A DNA stretch of 64,000 bases from Diorhabda sublineata (Eukaryota > Arthropoda > Insecta > Coleoptera > Chrysomelidae). Within the stretch, counting starts at the first letter, position 1; each line of letters begins with the position of its first letter. Both the position numbers and the translations under genes were made by a program. Below the pieces are notes generated by a model. It worked only from the letters and a program-made list of their open reading frames with translations, did not search any database and was not told where the DNA came from. The DNA lies in contig NC_079474.1 of NCBI RefSeq assembly GCF_026230105.1, forward strand, positions 32,812,294 through 32,876,293, given 5' to 3'. Below are positions 12,201 through 22,715 of this stretch, in pieces.

Positions 12201-12412
12201 TCTTATATTATTGTTTTTGTCGATTTTCTTAAATGAACTAATACGTTCAATTGCAACAATTTATCAACTTTTATATTCAAAATAATGATTGGAATTTTTT
12301 TGTTTTACAATTTTAAAACAGCTTCTAAATGCCAGATATCCTTTTTTGCGATTAACGTTTAAAAATTAACTGTACTATCGTCTGCTTTTTTTACTATACT
12401 ATTTTTAAAGTA

Positions 12413-12438
12413 GTGTGTGTGTGTGTGTGTGTGTGTGT
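12413..12438. repeat. (GT)n microsatellite
   Basis: About 13 GT dinucleotides. The flanking region 12201-13610 contains no recognisable gene or element. Confidence 0.95.
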
Positions 12439-13616
12439 TTGCGGTTTTGTGATAAAGAAATTATTTCAGTTCATAATTTTTAAACGTTTGGTTCTCTAAA
12501 AAGTCTTTCGCAACTAGTGCTTTACCAAATCTCTCCCCGAACTTCCTGATTATAATTTATTCTTGTTGTCTAGGGTATTATTTAACGTAACTAAATAAAA
12601 CAATGGTTCATTCACATGCCAAGTCTGAGATTTAAGCGGTCCGTCGTCTTAACGTCTTTCAAGTCTTCAAAACAAAATAACATCTTTTCCGGAAACCGTA
12701 CGCCTTTGGGATTCACACAATATCTTACAACAGTCAATGTTCACGTCTTCTAAGCAACTTCTTAACTAACTTAAGCGCGCTTTTCGTCTAATTATTATAT
12801 TATATGACTATTACAATGGGTTCGTCACGACGATATCGGTTGACACAAAAAACTTCTTGATAACTTGGTTAAAGTTAAAAGAATAGAGATGGGAGAAAAC
12901 GGAAAGCGATAACTAAATGAGAAAGAAACGAAACTCGATATACTTTCAAAGATATATTTTCATTTTATGAATGAGTACGGCCCTTTATTTCTGTAAATAC
13001 TTGTATCCTACGTAGAATTTCTGTTCAATTTAATCTTCCAATGGTTTCGCCTTACCACGTATTCAAACAAACATTTTCGCGTATAAATCGCATCACTTCA
13101 TCAAAATGGGAAATGTAATCAAATATTTGTGTTTGCTCTCCAGATTTAATAATAAACTCTCTTAAACGTATGCTCTTAAAGTGGTCTGACAGTATTAACT
13201 ATATGTACATATAATTGACATTTATATAATGGATTTGTTTGTGACACTGGAACGTGTTCATATTGTTAGATTGGTATGAGGTAAAAAATATCTTTTATGG
13301 TGAATAATTCAATGCGAAACTATTATATTCAACTCACGTTTCAACCACATACTGAGGCTCGACGTGTTCATTCCTGAAATCAATATTTATAACTACTAAA
13401 AATTCGAAAGTTTTTCTTCAACTTTCAACTTCTCCTTAGAAGAAATAGGCAACAGAGAATAACGTAGAATCTTTCCTCCTCCAATAACTATACATTCATC
13501 CCATCTTCAATCCATTGTAGTCATTCGCTTCCAGCTCGTACTCCGGTACCAGAGGATACACTTCACCTCTGCAGATCTCTAAACTGAATACCCCTCTAAC
13601 TCCATCGTTCGAAAGC

Positions 13617-14048
13617 TTGCTTGCCTGTAAGCAACAAGTTCACTCAAGTTGCCGATCATTACGGAACAAGACTTAAGCAGATTTCTGACCTGGAGATGTT
13701 TTCAGTCGCATATTCACTAGACTTCTTTGTATGTAAGCGCCAAGTCCACTTCGGCTTTCCATGGATCAAGACCTTGGCAGATGTCTCACCTGGAGACGTT
13801 TGCAGTCGCATTCTCACTGGATTTGCTTGCATGTAAGCACCTTATCCACTTCAGTTTCGGTTCACTAAAGAACTAAATCTTAGCAGATTTCTGACCTGGA
13901 GATTAGGTTAGGTTCCAGCCGTATCTTCACAAGACTTGATTGCATGTAAGCGCCAAGGCCACTTTAGCTTCGGATCACTATGAAACAAGACCTCGGCGGA
14001 TGTCTCACCTGGAGACGTTTTCAGTCTCATCTTTATTAGACTTGCTCG
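13617..14048 (+). repeat. Four-copy tandem repeat, unit about 100-113 bp
   Basis: The landmark tgtaagc recurs at 13626, 13732, 13832 and 13945. Each copy is followed by a variant of gacctggagacgttttcagt and a segment ending in acttgc or tttgcttgc. The third copy has gagattaggttaggttcc where the others read gagacgttttcagt, so a short ttagg run has replaced part of it. A short open frame across the first two copies is incidental. Confidence 0.85.
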
Positions 14049-14164
14049 CACTTTGAGCTAACTGCGCCATTGCTATACTAACGAGAAGGATATTTCCAGA
14101 TATCTGACCTTAGAAATGATTATTATAATTGAGAAGTCAAATTATACGAGTACAAAACAGACCT

Positions 14165-14420
14165 TTAAACTTCTGGAAATTCCATAGACAAAGCAGTAAT
14201 GGTGAATCTGCGGTTTTCCTTAATCATTCTGTCAATTCGTTGAACCAGGTCATCTAAAACGACAGATTTGCGTCTTTGGTCCCCTTCATCATGAACATAT
14301 TTTAAGCTTTCGCACCATTTATGCACAACACCATCACTCATGAAGTTTTCCCCATACACACTTCGCAATTCACACTTGGCGGGAACATCAATAATGGCAG
14401 ACATGTTTAGGTAGCTGTCA
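14165..14420 (-). pseudogene. Mariner transposase N-terminal relic
   Basis: The minus-strand frame contains MSAIIDVPAKCE, VYGENFMSDGVVHKWCESLK, VHDEG, VVLDDLVQRIDRMIKENRRF and TITALSMEFPEV. This is the helix-turn-helix DNA-binding half of a mariner-family transposase. Compared with the usual family layout, residues between KCELR and SVYGE and between ESLK and VHDEG appear to be missing. The DDD/E catalytic half is absent beyond the stop at 14165. Confidence 0.85.
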
Positions 14421-15106
14421 CACAACGCCGACTGACGCCTGAATGTCAACAATGGCGGAATGTGTAGTGCGAGAGCTTATAGCGGATTCCCGCTTCCTTC
14501 TGTCCGCGTAGCGTCTGCACGGAGCGATCGGAGGCTGAAAAAAAAACGGTCAAATAAACTCACGAATGAACACGTGAATAAAATGTCCGTCGATGTCCGA
14601 TATATATCCTGTTTTATTTTGTGTGTTTTTTCTGTAAAAACTTCTTAAATATACTTTTTGTTTTAAAAACGTATACGTGGCTAAATAGGAAATAATTATC
14701 TCTAGAGGTATTTTTACTAAACCAACACATTAAGCAACATTAACCTCAAAACAAGGGGCTTTGTATGGTTTTTAGTGGCTTTGGTTCCCTGTGGAAACAT
14801 TCTCATAAAATATTACTTAACGCGTGAATTTAGGATAATTTTGAAAATCATATCACGTTTAATATGAATAAAGATGTTTCAGAATACCTTCAATAACAAA
14901 TAATAATATTTCTGATATTTATAATACTGGGTGAGGCATGAGAAACTTTTACCACATATAGAGGGAGAATGTCATGTGTCAACTCCTCTTTTTTAGTAAA
15001 TTAGAGAGTGATTTGTGAAATTTATCATACATTTTAATTGGCTTTAGTGTTTACATTCGATTTGTTAATTTATCTCATGATTTAATATCAAGCATTCAAC
15101 TGGTAT

Positions 15107-15180
15107 TAGCTAAACTTAGAATCAATTTACAAATAGATTGATTTTTCCAAAGCCGATCCTGTAATTTCTAAGTTTAGCTA
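15107..15180. repeat. Short inverted repeat around 44 bp
   Basis: The left arm tagctaaacttagaa (15107-15121) is perfectly complementary to ttctaagtttagcta (15166-15180). The loop contains no recognisable gene. The rest of 14460-15875 holds nothing I can name. Confidence 0.85.
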
Positions 15181-15875
15181 AAACCTATTGTTTTTTTCAT
15201 AAGGTAAGTTTTATTAATAACACAATAGATAAAAATCTAATGCAGTAAAATAAAATAATCATCTTTGTCCAAATTCAAGAGCTTCTTTTAAAAGCAAACA
15301 AAAGCTTGTTGAAGTCAACATCTCCAGCAAAATTAATTGAACAGAATTAAATTTAATCTCCTGACACAAAACTAATTTTGAACAAAAACGGAATAAGAAC
15401 GTGCAATATCTCTTTAAGTTTGAATATTTTATCTTCGAAAAAAATATATTTTCATATATACAATCAATTTAAACATATTCACGCATAGTGTACGTGATCA
15501 GGGTTAAAAACGTCAAAGTCGAGCAGGTAACAGGACCGCACTCCGCACCAAAAAAATAATTTACGGTTTCATAAAGCAAATTAATAATATAAATCATAAA
15601 TATTTATGGAAAATTTTTATTAGAAAAATATACAATGTAAACGTGAAGTTTGGACAAAATATGGAACACATTTTAGTTCTCTTTTCAGGCGTAGTTTAGC
15701 TAAACAACTTCATCATCTTTCTCCGTGTCAGACATATTAAACAAACAGACAAAAATACAAAAAATGTAAACAATTTTACGGCAATACGAAAATACGTTGC
15801 CGTCCCTGTACTAAACCTGATCTAACGACTTATTCAGCGTGTGGTGCTTGCCCCTCCCACGCCACTTTTTATTTG

Positions 15876-15883
15876 TTGTATAT
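15876..15883 (+). repeat. Target-site duplication, left copy, of the outer hAT
   Basis: The octamer ttgtatat sits directly before the left inverted terminus and recurs exactly at 20529-20536 after the right terminus. Eight bp is the expected length for hAT insertions. Confidence 0.93.
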
Positions 15884-16267
15884 CAGCGTTGTTCAACTGG
15901 CGGCCCGCGGGCCGCAACCGGCCATTCGTTGTGGCCCGCGAAATGTTTTACGGAGAGGATTATATGCATTGTGAAAAAAGAATTAAATATTACGCTCTCT
16001 CAAACCTCTTTTTATATCACAAGCGCTGCCCACGTGCTGCATCGTGGACGTGTAACATCCTTCCTCCACCACTACGAGACCTGCACTCAACACTGCGCAT
16101 CACAGTTCACGCAGGCAACACCTCCCACCATTGCCCCGATGCCTACTGAGACCGTCCGCCGCTAGCCGCCATCGCGTCACTGTGCTGTAGTCTGTTAAGT
16201 CGCGAGTGAACAATTAACTGTTATTGAATTCATTCTTTGTTTTGATTCCTTCCAATACAATAAAATA

Positions 16268-17719
16268 ATGAGTGGAAAATCAGTAAAACGTAAAGTTGAC
16301 TGCGAGAATAGGAGTTACAAAGAAAGTTGGAAGAGTGATTACTTGATTGCTAACCATAATGGAAAGTTGCAGTGTTTAGTTTGCAAGAACGTTATTTCCG
16401 AAAGAATACAATGTGAGAAGACATTACACAAGAACTCATGAAAAGAAGTGTGCTACGTATACAAATGAACGTCGGCGCGCGCTAGTTGCAGATTTAAAGA
16501 AAAAGCTTAAACAGCAAACTGGTATGTTTAGTAAAATATCACACTCTAAAACGCATTCTTTGCATGCATCTTATGCCGTGTCGCTTGAGCTAGCAACGGC
16601 AAAAAACCTTTTACTGATGGCAATTTAATTAAAAAGTGTGCCGTTGAAATGGCCAAAACTTTTGAAAATTCTAAAATGGCGGAGAAATTTCAATCAGTGC
16701 CACTTTCACATCAAACCATACAAAGAAGGATAGTTGCTATGGATGAGCAAGTAGAAAAGTCTATGCTTAGCCTAGTTAAAAAAAAGTTCATATATCTCAC
16801 TTTGTCTGGATGAAAGCACACTGATCAATCAGATGTTAGTTAGCTCCTAATATTTGTGCGTACTACTTTTGACGATTTTACCAGTAAAGAGGAGTTATTT
16901 GATATCTGCCCTCTTTATGGGACAATTAAAGGAAAAGACATCTATGAGGCTGTGAAGAAAGCAGTTGATAGAATTGAAGGTTTCGATATATATTCAGCCC
17001 CATCAATGACTGGTAAAAAAACTGGATTAGTGAATCTGCTTCGAGAGAATGGTGTTACTTGTCCTGCAATCCATTGTATTATACATCAGGGAGCTTCATG
17101 TGGAAAATCAGTCAAGCAAAATCAAGTTTTCCAAACCGTGAGTAAGATTATAAATAAGATTAGATGTTGAAATCGATCCCTTCTACACAGGCAACTTAGG
17201 CAGTTTTTAGTGGAAACAGAGGCTGAGTATGGAGACTTGCTAATGTACAACCATATAAGGTGGCTGAGTGCAGGAAAGTGTATGGAATGATTTTTTGCCA
17301 TAAGAAAGAAATCCCTGCATTCCTCAATGAATACGTTTCATCGGCCACAACTGAACTGGAAAGAAAGCTTAAGGATCCAGAATTCTTAAGACAGTTAGCT
17401 TTTTTAACGGATCTGACTAATCATCTTAACAGTTTAAACTTGAGTCTTCAAGGAAAAAACCAGACGGTTTCAGATTTAATCGGAAAAATAAACGGATTTT
17501 GGAATAAGCTGAGCGTGTTTAAACATGCTTTGGAAAAGAACAGCCTGACATACTTCCCTAGCTATCTGCAACTAGCAGAAGAATTCAATGGTGAGGAAAA
17601 TATTGAGTTTTCATGCTGCAGTTCATAAATTCAACAAGTTAATGATGAATTCAATACAAGATTTGAAGAAATCGAAAGTCTCAAAAGCAGTTTACTGCTT
17701 TATAATAATCCTTTTGAAG
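16268..17719 (+). pseudogene. hAT transposase pseudogene (outer element), N-terminal and central part
   Basis: The frame opens at 16268 with MSGKSVKRKVDCENRSYKES and a BED-type zinc finger: Cys pair in LQCLVCKN, then after a frameshift RRHYTRTHEKK. Further blocks include SVPLSHQTIQRR-like sequence (about 16695), a hAT core piece from 16856 (TTFDDFTSKEELFDICPLYG), SMTGKKTGLVNLL near 17010, CPAIHCIIHQGASCGK near 17070, and a segment from 17260 with EFLRQLAFLTDLTNHLNSLN. The last coding phrase before the inner insertion is LLLYNNPFEA. The family is the GTF2IRD2/ZBED-like hAT group. At least three frameshifts or stops make it inactive. Confidence 0.88.
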
Positions 17720-20241
17720 CAGGGGTGCTCAAACTTGAACTGCTGGCGATCTACCTCAATATTTTTAGACTACTTACGATCGACTCTGAGAAGCTGCAAG
17801 TATGTGTGATGCAGGGTTGTCGTACATACACGATACACCCTACCTACCTAGGTAGGGTGTACCGTAGCATATATAGATATTAGCTTTCTGCACAATATAG
17901 GTACATTATTTTAGTCAAGGTTTGGGTTAGGTTTAGTTAGATTCTTCTCTACAATATCAATGAAAAAACTCATAGTTATTCAAAATTGCGAGTTTATTGG
18001 TTGTTACAAAACAAAAGAGTTACAAATGGTGTTAAACCTAACTAAAGAGTGGCTTTGGATGTTGAAGCGTGGCACTGCATGTCCTCAGCATACTTGTCAT
18101 AAGATGGTACGTAACCACTGAGTGCTAATCGCAAGCATGATGACATATGATCGTCAGTTAGTCGATTGCGATATTTTGACTTAATTATCTTCATTTCAGA
18201 AAATGCAGACTCGCACAAGTAAGTTGACCCAAACAATGCCGTCAGTTGAAGGGCGATTTGCCTTAGATTCGGATATTTATCTTCAGATATAAAACACCAG
18301 AAATTTGTATCAGATGCTGTAGCTTTGAGATGTATATCTGATATAATCTGCACCAACTCATTTTCAACAGAACATGAGTTCATATTAAACTGACTTGCTA
18401 TTTCAGTAGCTAATTCCTCAATGTTTTTACATGAAAAAGGATAACTCATAAATGATGCTATATTTTCCAATTTACTGCAATCATAAAAACGCATTTCGAA
18501 TTGTCCCAAAATATTTGATAATTCAGCCCCATACGTATCATAATTAAACTGAGAAATCCTTGCTTTCAAAGACATGAAGAAGAAAATGTTTCAGATCCTT
18601 TCTTTTCAGTTGATCTATCATAAGTTGCAATTTACTTTTGAATGCGTTTACTGCGCTAATCATCTCAATAATAGTTTTTCCTTTACCTTGAAGCTCCAAG
18701 TTAACGATGTTTAAGTGTATTGTGATGTCAGTCAAAAATGCCAAATCAGTCAGCCATTTTTCGTTTTTCAAAATCTGAGTGTCATCACCTCTTTCGTCTA
18801 AAAAAGCTGTTATTTCGGGCAATAATTCTTGAAACCTTTGTAGGAACTTTCCGCGACTCAACCACCTGACGTCTGTGTGAAGAACTAAATCAGTGTGTTC
18901 AGCTGACTCCCTATCTTCCAACTGCAACTGAAAGAGCCGCCGTTGCAAGCTACGTGCACGGATGGAATTCACAATTTTTGTTGCAATGCCCATATTTCCT
19001 CCGTGTTTAAAACTTTGGAACACAAAACTTGTTGATAATTGATAATGCAATGGAATTAAAAAAATGAAGGGAATTCTTCATTAGCTCGATACAATGCCAC
19101 AAAACCGTTTTTGTTTCCAGTCATTGCTGGTGCTCCATCGGTTGTAATGCACACTAATTTATATATTGTTAGCTCGTAGTTTTTTACAAAATTAAAGAAA
19201 ACTTCATATATATCTTCGCCACGGGTCTTCCCCTTCAGAGGAATGATTGTCAAAAATTCTTCCTTAGCCGACATGTCATTGAATACCGTCCGAATAAAAA
19301 TACACATCTGGGCAGTGTCTGTCATATCGGTGGATTCGTCGAACTGTAAAGAAAAGTATGTACATTCCATGATATCATGTTTTAGTTTATCTGCGATGTC
19401 CTGACTCATGACTTCAATACGCCTTGTGACAGTCGGCCGAGATAACTGAAGTTCTCTAATAGCAGACATGATTTCTGTTTTATTTTTAAAATCTCCAAAT
19501 AAAGTCTCACCCGCTTCAATAAATGCTTCCTTCACCACCGATCCATCTTCGAATGGTGTCTTGTGTTTCGCCAATATATGAGATGTTTTAAATGACGCGA
19601 TCGTAGCAGCTTTTGATTGTTTGGCTGGTCTTGTGAACATGGTTTGTTCTTTTTTCAAACAAGATATAAAATCACTTACTTTTCGTTTTCTTAATTCACT
19701 TTGTGGCGGAAAATCCTTTTGATAGTTTTTATGAACCGTTTTATGATGCCTCTCTAAGTTACCACGCTTAGGTATTGCAACTGACGCACGACAAATAACA
19801 CAAATGCACTTATCCTTCACCATACAAAAGTAAAATTCTTCCTCCCAATCCTTATTAAAATGATACGTTTTAGATTTCTTCATTGCACTCATTTTCCACT
19901 ATTTAATAATGAACTTTGTATCGACGTAGTATCGCTATCAAGTTACAATTCAGAATGACTCCAATTCATGCAGGCGCAACATTTATATCGGCGTGAAAGA
20001 AAGTCTCGAATGTTCCCGTCAAACGCGCCGCCCGAAACTAGACAGTACAGTCTAGTCTAGAAACAACGCGGCTTTTCTTTGACAAGTGCCGCGCGTTCCT
20101 TTGATAAAGCCGCCTTTTGCCGCAAGCAGTGTTATTCGTAATACATTTTTGTAGTTTAGTTACCTACCTACTTATTAAAAATTTTATTCTTCTAGAGATC
20201 TACTCAAAAAGCACTCGCGATCGACCGTTTGAGCACCCCTG
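17720..20241 (-). mobile_element. Inner hAT-family DNA transposon nested in the outer one
   Basis: The ends are caggggtgctcaaac (17720) and the reverse complement of the same 15-mer at 20227-20241. They are flanked by ttttgaag (17712-17719) and ttttagag (20242-20249), a likely 8-bp duplication with two differences. The transposase lies on the minus strand, opposite to the outer element's. The outer coding frame runs into the left boundary as NPFEA and resumes after the right boundary in the same frame as AIIKDQPPDLQ. This independently confirms both boundaries. Confidence 0.93.
18042..19892 (-). pseudogene. hAT transposase pseudogene (inner element), near full length
   Basis: Read from 19892 down. 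It starts MSAMKKSKTYHFNKDWEEEF, then a BED-type zinc finger (CICVIC ... RHHKTVH), KNYQKDFPPQSELRKRKVSD, and hAT catalytic-core phrases LQFDESTDMTDTAQMCIFI and ITTDGAPAMTGNKNG. After a frame break near 19056 it continues with TKIVNSIRARSLQRRLFQ, HTDVRWLSRGKFLQRFQELL and AFLTDITIHLN. After a second break near 18560 the C-terminal dimerisation region follows: YPNLRQIALQLTALFGST, then YLCESAFSEMKIIKSKYRNR, and a stop at 18042. All family blocks are present in order. Two or three indels disable the gene, but it is much less decayed than the outer copy. Confidence 0.92.
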
Positions 20242-20249
20242 TTTTAGAG

Positions 20250-20376
20250 CAATCATTAAAGATCAACCACCCGACTTACAAATTGAGTTATATGACTTTC
20301 AAGCTGACATGTTCCTAATCACCAGAAAAGAAAGGGGACCTGAATTTTCCATTCATTTACAAAAACGTACTCGATG
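20250..20376 (+). pseudogene. Outer hAT transposase, fragment after the inner insertion
   Basis: The outer element's coding frame resumes here with AIIKDQPPDLQIELYDFQAD and continues to HLQKRTR before a stop at about 20377. In GTF2IRD2/ZBED-like hAT proteins a segment close to DLQ-x-EL-x-DLQ follows NPF, which fits. The dimerisation domain expected after this is missing, so the outer element also had a C-terminal deletion or an early stop. Confidence 0.82.
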
Positions 20377-20528
20377 AGCAATAAAAGAAATAATACTCTT
20401 TTTTTGTTTTAATTATTTTTATACCTTACATTATTTTGTTATTACTTTAACAAAATTATTATATGGCCCGCAACCACATCAAAGGCTTTAGTTTTGGCCC
20501 TTGGGGCCTTGCAAGTTGAACACCCCTG

Positions 20529-20536
20529 TTGTATAT
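20529..20536 (+). repeat. Target-site duplication, right copy, of the outer hAT
   Basis: ttgtatat, an exact copy of 15876-15883, directly after the right terminus (gttgaacacccctg). The next stretch to about 21000 has no recognised feature. Confidence 0.93.
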
Positions 20537-21044
20537 TATGGTACTCCTGATTTGAGCAAATAACGACCATTGTTTTGTTTTTCTATTTTTTTCTAATAAA
20601 TAAACTTTAGATATTGTACTAATACGTAATGTTTATCTTTCGGTCTTGTGGATCATTAGTCACTACCATTTTTTTCTCTATCAGATTCGTAAAGTCGAGA
20701 GGGATGAGAACATAAATTACGTCGTCTATAAAATAACAGCGCCAGCATAAAAGGTTGGTGCTGGGTGAGTATTTTAATAATTTATCATCTATTAGCCGAT
20801 ACTGCAAATCGTAAAAAAGCTATAAGAGGATATCGTTTTTTTTTTTCTATAGTTCAGACTAGATTCTCAAGTTAATTATAAACGTAATAAAGAAAAGATA
20901 AATTGACGATACCTTTGAAATAATTTCGAGACTTATGATATATTTCGTAACGATTTTTGAAATGAGAGTGATTTTTTTCTTTTTCTAATGAAATATAGAG
21001 GGTGTTTCATAAAGAGTTTTGCCAATATTCATACAAAATCCATT

Positions 21045-21290
21045 TTAATCCAATGTTTTGCAAGGTCTTTGAGACCAATCTTTGGGCTTTGGGCTAAATA
21101 AATAGTAATCTGATGATGCAAGGTCCGGACTAAATGCTGGATGGGGTACGAGTTGAATACCACCAAGTACTTCGATCGTATTTAGCATAACTTTCGCAGT
21201 ATGTGGCTTAGAATTGTCTTCTTGTAAGAGAACCCTCTTTTGGTTAACTAAATGTGGATATTCCTCCAATAAAACCTCATACATTCTCAT
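21045..21290 (-). pseudogene. Mariner-type transposase fragment (catalytic C-terminal part)
   Basis: The minus-strand frame contains RVLLQEDNSKPHTAKVMLNT and LVPHPAFSPDLASSDYYLFS. These are the second and third catalytic-region motifs of mariner-family transposases (DN-x-x-PHTA and SPDLA-x-SDYYLF). The N-terminal half is not recognisable. A possible left end is agagggtgtttcataaag near 20998, and agagggtatcggttt on the opposite strand near 21590 may be the other terminus. If so the remnant is about 600 bp. Confidence 0.85.
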
Positions 21291-21974
21291 CCACTATATA
21301 CCTCGACATTAATAGCTCGATCTGCAATGATTACTCGACATTTCACTCAAATCGAGATTGTATAGTATCATTAGAAGGTCCAAGCTAGTGTTGGTAATAG
21401 TTAGTTTTATACTGCTTCCCTTGTAACTTAAATATCCCATGCAGGTGGACTACCTGAGCGCGAATGATTTTCAACCGTCAAATCTCCACTATTGAAACGA
21501 CTAAAACAACTTTATAGAATTGCGATTTAGTCTTACTAAGTTATTACATGTTTAAATTGAGGCGTTGGCTATAAAAACCGATACCCTCTGTATATTTTAG
21601 TCTGTAACATACCAAAAAAAAATAATCACTCAATTTTTTTTAAATAATCATTTCTTTCATGTAGATTACAAATAAATATGTTTCACGATGTCAGAAATAT
21701 TTATGAAAGTTTATATTTGAAATTCGAACTTCATAAAACTATGAGAAGTTTCAATTTTTTTCAACAAATTGAAACATATTCTAAAATTGTTATTTTTCAA
21801 ATTTTTTATACTCAAAAAACCAAATGACAACGAAATTGACAAAGGCTTCTTCCGTAATGGTTTTCATCTGCTTCGACATAACCTTCATGATACTACGTTT
21901 CCCTTTTAATACTTTGATAATTTTTGAAAAGAAACAGAAGTTGCATGGTACTAAATCTGATCAATAAGACTAAA

Positions 21975-22217
21975 GGTTAGGTTAGGTTAGGTAAACATAA
22001 CCTAACATAACCTAACCTAACCTTTTTTTTTGGTGTGGGTGGGAAAATCTTCGAAAGACCCCTGGGAAGGTGTCCCAAGTGTGCTGGATTCGTCCGTTAA
22101 CCGGACGCCTACCAGCTTAAAAACCCACCCTATTCTCCACCGACGCGTGTGGTACCGCTCTTAACGAGCATCGCTTCACACCTAACCTAACCTAACCTCA
22201 CATAACCTAACCTAACC
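21975..22217. repeat. TTAGG-bounded dispersed repeat
   Basis: The left edge has three to four ttagg units, followed by the complementary cctaa units in both perfect and cataa variants. The right edge has cctaacctaacctaacc twice. Between them is a comparatively GC-rich core (22030-22180) with gggaaaatcttcgaaagacc, cgtccgttaaccggacgcct and gtggtaccgctcttaacgag. It looks like a retroposed or TTAGG-tailed repeat rather than a telomere. The class is unresolved. Confidence 0.7.
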
Positions 22218-22711
22218 ACCACGAGACTCAAAATTTCCGGAATCAAAATAAAAAAGTTGTTGGTTCAATTTTCAAATCTCTTTTCCGCCCATACGTAATA
22301 TTAAGTTCTTCTCTGGGCTCGTAGATCGTAAAGTTGTCAACTTCTTGCACATTTTCATAAGTTTCTGAGATATAAAGACGCCCCAAGAGTTCCTACAACT
22401 TATTTGAAGCACTTACAGTTTGTAAACAGTAATCAATCTCTTTTCATTAGCACCAAACAAGAGATTTTAACAGATTACAAACTTCTTGGCATTTTATTTC
22501 ACTTGAAATAAACGTAATTGTTGGTTGATCAGGTATAGTCGATTAGAAATTCCATAGAAATGATTATTCGATCTCAAGAAAAGTCCAAACACCTCAAATC
22601 ACTTGGCTGATGAGAAAGAAGATAATTTGTTATTCCGACTACCATTCAAGGACTTATACGTCCCCAAATTAGACCTTCTTATTGTTTCGTAGTTAATCGT
22701 TGAAAAATGTT

Positions 22712-22715
22712 TTAA
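22712..22715 (+). repeat. TTAA target duplication, left, of piggyBac
   Basis: TTAA directly before the terminus ccctttcgctcccaatt. Its partner is at 24860-24863. Confidence 0.9.

Larger units (their letters stand above)
15884..20528 (+). mobile_element. Outer hAT-family DNA transposon, interrupted by a second hAT
   Basis: The left end reads cagcgttgttcaact. The right end, read in reverse complement, is caggggtgttcaact. These match at 13 of 15 positions and are flanked by perfect 8-bp duplications. Both ends carry a GC-rich subterminal zone with gcccgc and ggccgcaacc-like motifs. The plus-strand transposase (16268-17719, then 20250-20376) is broken by frameshifts. Another hAT occupies 17720-20241. 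Removing the inner element and one target copy leaves an element of about 2.1 kb. The 8-bp TSD is perfect although the coding region is decayed. Confidence 0.93.

Noticed and set aside
21975..22217. Interpretation as a chromosome end
   Set aside because: Only a few TTAGG units in both orientations inside continuous sequence; a true telomere would be long and unidirectional.
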